NCBI GenBank assembly: GCA_946481315.1 | Contig: CAMLMH010000001.1 | Location: 310,001 to 374,000 of the forward strand | Direction: 5' to 3' | DNA: 64,000 bases | Source: an uncultured Bacteriovorax sp. | GTDB lineage: Bacteria > Bdellovibrionota > Bacteriovoracia > Bacteriovoracales > Bacteriovoracaceae | In this document: in pieces, positions 60,632-64,000 of the stretch | How positions within the stretch are numbered: position 1 is the stretch's first letter | Layout of the letters: each line of letters opens with the position of its first letter | Program-made: the position numbers and the translations under genes | The notes under the pieces: model-generated | Database searches by the model: none | The model's input: the letters and a program-made list of their open reading frames with translations, nothing else | Told to the model about the DNA's origin: nothing

Positions 60632-60769
60632 TGTGTCTTCCTGCGTTGCAATTTATATTGAACAAGATTTTAGAAACTCTATGTCATAAGAGCTATATGC
60701 AATACAGCGGCAAAGTCCTTTTGTTTTAATGAAAGTTGAAGTTTAATAAATCATTACAGTGGAGGAACC

Positions 60770-61321
60770 ATGGAAACAAAAATTAGTCAGATTGAATTTC
60801 CGCTCAGTAACGGTAAGGCCACAACACTCTCGGATTTCGGTGATAAGGTCATGCTCATTGTGAATGTAGCTTCAAAATGCGGTTTAACTCCGCAATATGC
60901 AGAGCTGGAAAAGCTTTACGAAAAATATCACGAAAAAGGATTTCTGGTATTAGGATTCCCGGCCAATGAATTTGCCAATCAGGAACCTGGAACCAATGAA
61001 GAGATTCAGCAATTCTGTCAGTCTCATTATGGAGTCAAATTTCCGGTGATGGGAAAAATTTCAGTAAAAGGGGAGAATCAACACCCGCTCTATAAGGTTC
61101 TTACTGAGGAAAAACCAGTGGCTACTAAAAAGGCCGGTGGTGTACTGGAAGGAAAATTGAGCGAGCACGGGTTGTTAAATGGTAAGCCAGGTGATATTAC
61201 CTGGAACTTCGAAAAATTTTTGCTGGGAAGGAATGGTGAAATTCTGGAACGTTTTGCTCCCGACATTACACCTGATGATCCGGTAGTTGTTAACGCAATA
61301 GAAAGGGCATTGGCAAATTAA
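60770..61321 (+). CDS. btuE: Glutathione/thioredoxin peroxidase family protein
   Basis: A 183-residue peroxidase. The peroxidatic C37 is in NVASKCGLTPQY, the family Gln is in LGFPANEFANQEPG and the Trp-Asn pair is in ITWNFEKF. A resolving C83 (QQFCQSHYG) suggests the thioredoxin-dependent type rather than true glutathione use. The usual CNQF of the loop reads ANEF, so the additional Cys is missing, and Gln is Glu. GGAGG precedes the ATG. It is cytoplasmic and lies two bases before the kinase gene at 61324. Confidence 0.93.
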   Translation: METKISQIEFPLSNGKATTLSDFGDKVMLIVNVASKCGLTPQYAELEKLYEKYHEKGFLVLGFPANEFANQEPGTNEEIQQFCQSHYGVKFPVMGKISVKGENQHPLYKVLTEEKPVATKKAGGVLEGKLSEHGLLNGKPGDITWNFEKFLLGRNGEILERFAPDITPDDPVVVNAIERALAN

Positions 61322-61323
61322 AT

Positions 61324-62469
61324 ATGACAAACGACTTAGAGAGGAGAATACGAGCTGAACAAAAAAAGATGGATGCAATTTTTTTTGGTGCAGAGTCTCC
61401 TCTGGTCATATTTAGGGGGCCTGATTTTATCCTTGAACAATTTAATGAAAAATATCAGGCCATCTATACTGGCCGCGCTTTAAAAGAAAAAAAACTTCTT
61501 GAAGCAGTTCCTGAACTTAAAAATTCTATCTATCCAGAAATTTTAAAAAAAGTTTATGAAACAGGAGAGCCTTACATTTCTGTTGAAGGTCCCGCCCGGA
61601 TAAAAAATAGCATCACTGGTGTTATTGAGGAACGTTATTTCGACACAAGTTTTTCCAGAATTGATTATGGCACAGGTGATTGTTTCCGAATTCTTGCAAC
61701 TCCCAGGGAAGTTACGGAAAGAGTCAATTCACGTAAAGTTCTTGAACAAAGTCTCCTTGAACTTCAACAGGAGCGCGAGCTGCGGGAAAAATTTATATCT
61801 TCGCTTACTCACGATCTGCGAACCCCACTTTCAATTGTTAAAGTGAGTACCCAGATACTAAAGCGTAAAGCAGAAGACCCTGCTACAGTTAAAGATATTG
61901 CTGAAAAAATTGTTTTTAGTATCGACAGAGCAGACAGAATGATCCGGGATCTGCTGGATGCTAACCGGATTAAAGCCGGAAGAGGAATTCCTCTTAATAT
62001 GCAGGAATGCGTCCTGAGCACCATGATCGAATATTTTATATCAGATCTAAAAAATCTGTATGGTAATCGCTTTCTTTTTCTTAACGACGCTGGTGATATT
62101 CGTGGTTTCTGGGACCATAATGCTCTTCATCGTTTGATTGATAATCTGGTCAGTAATGCAGTTAAATATGGTGAAGAATCTAAACTTATAAGTATCAGCC
62201 TTTTCAAAATCGAAGACTATATAGAAATTAGTATTCACAATGAAGGATCACCTATTCCTTTGGAAGACCAGGAAACTCTGTTTGATCTTTACAGCCGCAA
62301 TGCTGCTGCCATTAAAAGCGGCCAGAAGGGGTGGGGTATTGGCTTATCTCTGGTTAAGGGCATTGCTGAAGCTCACGGCGGTTCTGTGAAATTGAAAAGC
62401 GACAATTACAATGGGACAACTTTTACAGTGCGTTTGCCGGTTGACTGCCGAACTCAACATGTTCATTAA
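61324..62469 (+). CDS. PAS-domain sensor histidine kinase
   Basis: A 381-residue soluble sensor kinase. The first 130 residues are a PAS-type sensor (GAESPLVIFRGPDFILEQFNEKY), then HisKA with phosphoacceptor H163 (SSLTHDLRTPL). The ATPase from about 240 has N-box RLIDNLVSNAVKYGE, a G1 box with the usual Asp replaced by Asn-Glu (IHNEGSPIP), and G2 KGWGIGLSLVKG. No membrane segments. It starts two bases behind the peroxidase gene, which hints at a redox-linked signal. No response regulator is adjacent. Ends overlapping the convergent gene by four bases. Confidence 0.9.
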   Translation: MTNDLERRIRAEQKKMDAIFFGAESPLVIFRGPDFILEQFNEKYQAIYTGRALKEKKLLEAVPELKNSIYPEILKKVYETGEPYISVEGPARIKNSITGVIEERYFDTSFSRIDYGTGDCFRILATPREVTERVNSRKVLEQSLLELQQERELREKFISSLTHDLRTPLSIVKVSTQILKRKAEDPATVKDIAEKIVFSIDRADRMIRDLLDANRIKAGRGIPLNMQECVLSTMIEYFISDLKNLYGNRFLFLNDAGDIRGFWDHNALHRLIDNLVSNAVKYGEESKLISISLFKIEDYIEISIHNEGSPIPLEDQETLFDLYSRNAAAIKSGQKGWGIGLSLVKGIAEAHGGSVKLKSDNYNGTTFTVRLPVDCRTQHVH

Positions 62470-63260
62470 TCTTTAAACCAGCAGGAGGGACGTGGTAAGT
62501 TAAAGAGTCCTGCCAGCAACGTGTCCACGCGACATTGATTTCCAGGATAATCATCTACATAAGTTTCGCTGGCGACTGAAGTATCTTTACCTTCCAGCGA
62601 AGCATTTCCATTATTTTTCTTAAGATGTCCCAATACTGCTATGAATCCATTGATAGCGCGTATAGAGCGGTAACAAATAGCCTGTTCTTTTTTTGATTGA
62701 AGTTTCTGACAATGTTTAATGGCAGACGCCGGCTGAGTAATATTTAATTCATCCATTGTTGAATCTATTGAAGTGAAATATTTTTTCAGACAGACAGCTG
62801 TAGAATAGTAATCAGCTTGTCCTTCGCTTGAAAATTTTTGAAAATTTGGGTTTTTAAAATAGGGCTTTCCACCCAGAACGTGTCCCACTTCATGACAAGT
62901 TATCAATGCGACGGCATCGCTGTTCATTCCAGGAATTCGTGCCATTCCTCCCCAAAAACCCATTTTAACAAAACCATCAATTTCGGCAGTATAGGCGGTG
63001 AAATAAGGTTTTACCCAGTCGGCGTCCGGCACAACCGGCATGATTAGTTTGTTTTGCATATCCTGGTAATTTTGGAAAAATACGTCAAAGAAATGCTGTT
63101 GAAAAGATTCTTCAGTTACAGATGAGGTCGTTGGATCGGATACGTTAATCATATACTCAAAGTGAGCAGGAAAGGCCCTCATCATTTTGTCATGAAACGG
63201 ACATGCATCAGCAGAATAAGATATTAAACAGAGTAATAAGGCTGCCACTAATTTCATCAT
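62466..63260 (-). CDS. Secreted zinc-peptidase-like protein
   Basis: A 264-residue exported protein with signal peptide ending SYSADAC. The zinc motif HEVGH (TCHEVGHVLGGKP, about residues 122-126) is followed about 20 residues later by SSEGQADYYS, whose Glu is positioned as the third ligand, giving the gluzincin pattern. Cys are spread along the chain (ACPFHD, AVCLKK, KHCQKL, AICYRS, NQCRVD, PSCWFKD) and suggest disulphides. Length fits a small secreted metallopeptidase; the family is not named. A secreted protease would suit a predatory lifestyle. Converges on the kinase gene, overlapping its last four bases. Confidence 0.75.
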   Translation of the reverse strand: MMKLVAALLLCLISYSADACPFHDKMMRAFPAHFEYMINVSDPTTSSVTEESFQQHFFDVFFQNYQDMQNKLIMPVVPDADWVKPYFTAYTAEIDGFVKMGFWGGMARIPGMNSDAVALITCHEVGHVLGGKPYFKNPNFQKFSSEGQADYYSTAVCLKKYFTSIDSTMDELNITQPASAIKHCQKLQSKKEQAICYRSIRAINGFIAVLGHLKKNNGNASLEGKDTSVASETYVDDYPGNQCRVDTLLAGLFNLPRPSCWFKD

Positions 63261-63325
63261 TTAGTTATAACGGCCTGACAAATCCAGCGGATAAAAATTG
63301 TAAACTTTACAGCCCAAATCATCAC

Positions 63326-64000
63326 TTAAAGAGCTAGTTTTACTCCGAAGTGGCCATAACTCCCGATCAGAGCATCGATTACCCGATCAACATTTTCATG
63401 GCGACACTGTTCACCCATCTGGCCTATGCGAATGATATCAAGCCCGAATGCGCCCGATATTTCTACCTGATAGTGACTGACCATGTGCTGGATTAATTCC
63501 TTGGTATTAATGCCCGGAAAATTTTTAATCGCGACGACAGAATTGAGGCGATAGTCTTTAGGAATTAACAGTTCCATTCCAATTAGGCTGACTTTTTCCT
63601 GGAGTAAAGTAGAAGATAGGGCATGACGCTTGAAACGCTCTTCAAGAGTTTCTTCGCAAATAAGCCTTAAAGCTTCGTGAAGAGCAAACACTCCAGATAC
63701 AGGAGCAGTGTAATGATACTCACCTTTTCCCCAGAATTTATATGCTCGTCTTGGATCTAAACACCAGTGAGGCATGAGAGCTTCTCGACGGGAAACGAAA
63801 TCAAATGTATCTTCTGCATAAGCGATCATCGAAACTCCAGGAAATCCTGAGAATCCTTTCTGCCCTCCTACTACGACGACATCGATACCCCATTCATCCA
63901 TCGGCAATTCCATTGTAGAGAGTGTGCAAACTGCATCGACGATAGTTTTTATGTTGTAACTTCTGGCAAGTTTAACAATTCCTTCCAGGTTGATGTTTTT
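63326..64000 (-). CDS. Class V aminotransferase, 5' end beyond the window
   Basis: A PLP-dependent class V aminotransferase cut at its N-terminal half; the frame is open to base 64000, giving 224 residues. The Asp of the pyridine pocket is in VDAVCTLSTMELPMDEWGID, and the Schiff-base Lys is in GGQKGFSG. Other landmarks are MPHWCLDPRR, YHYTAPVSGVFALHEAL and RIGQMGEQCRHENV, typical of the serine-pyruvate/alanine-glyoxylate aminotransferase branch. The reaction is probably transamination of glyoxylate or a related acid. It is related to, but distinct from, the phosphonate transaminase at 27426 (SSNKCIQG). Confidence 0.88.
   Translation of the reverse strand, partial: KNINLEGIVKLARSYNIKTIVDAVCTLSTMELPMDEWGIDVVVVGGQKGFSGFPGVSMIAYAEDTFDFVSRREALMPHWCLDPRRAYKFWGKGEYHYTAPVSGVFALHEALRLICEETLEERFKRHALSSTLLQEKVSLIGMELLIPKDYRLNSVVAIKNFPGINTKELIQHMVSHYQVEISGAFGLDIIRIGQMGEQCRHENVDRVIDALIGSYGHFGVKLAL

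Noticed and set aside
1..64000. CRISPR array, insertion sequence, prophage, tRNA or rRNA
   Set aside because: No regularly spaced repeats, transposase or integrase motifs, or cloverleaf with TTCGA-type T-arm were found on reading both strands. A computed tRNA scan would settle the last point.

Overview
The window is a dense chromosomal segment of a Gram-negative bacterium, moderately AT-rich (about 40% GC by eye). It has lipoproteins, outer-membrane barrels, a chaperone-usher pilus and an RND/TolC pump. The many secreted orphan proteins and a phosphonate-headgroup gene cluster point to a Bdellovibrio-like organism of the Bacteriovoracales. Bacteriovorax stolpii is the best guess, because I recall phosphonosphingolipids with a 1-hydroxy-2-aminoethylphosphonate head group being reported from it. 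That assignment is inference. I see no rRNA, tRNA, CRISPR array, insertion sequence or prophage. No gene-free stretch exceeds 300 bases; the longest are 4378-4632, 50097-50350 and 2632-2851.

Layout: 1-2249 holds a truncated coiled-coil protein and a secreted partner. 2308-4377 holds an FHA protein, CorA and a MarR regulator. 4633-9687 is an archaic (Csu-like) chaperone-usher pilus operon with a convincing sigma-54 promoter: major pilin, small pilin-like protein, chaperone, usher, two-domain tip protein. 9725-20272 is mostly housekeeping: trpS, a DEAD-box helicase, a MurG-like transferase, an OmpR-type regulator, a chalcone-isomerase-like protein, typA and an ABC-F ATPase. 20438-28535 is a phosphonate biosynthesis cluster: TauD-like dioxygenase, cytidylyltransferase, CDP-alcohol phosphotransferase, LysE-like permease, PEP mutase fused to a second nucleotidyltransferase, GNAT, phosphonopyruvate decarboxylase, one inverted unrelated gene, then 2-aminoethylphosphonate transaminase. 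28541-31827 is a small polysaccharide module (Wzy/ligase-like, short SLBB protein, Wzz) with a 29-residue membrane peptide. 33213-36297 carries methionine salvage genes mtnC, mtnD and mtnB, diverging from a methionine-type aminotransferase. 36813-42054 is a TetR-TolC-RND operon without a periplasmic adaptor. 42161-43744 holds msrB, hemJ and a histidine phosphatase. 43857-49724 is a cluster of LpoB-like and LPP20-like envelope proteins. 49752-64000 is mixed: thioredoxin-like protein, single-domain response regulator, esterase, rhomboid, peptide-binding protein, HrpB helicase, two histidine kinases, FKBP isomerase, glutathione peroxidase, a zinc-peptidase-like protein and a class V aminotransferase cut by the window edge.

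The most coherent and biologically interesting system is the phosphonate cluster. It has every step from phosphoenolpyruvate to 2-aminoethylphosphonate, CTP activation and transfer to a lipid alcohol, plus an Fe(II)/2-oxoglutarate oxygenase that could add the 1-hydroxyl group. Other points of interest are the sigma-54 pilus promoter, three TetR-operon repeats phased at exactly 21 bp, mirror-image motifs in the divergent LPP20 promoters, a stem that masks the trpS ribosome-binding site, and the adaptor-less RND operon.
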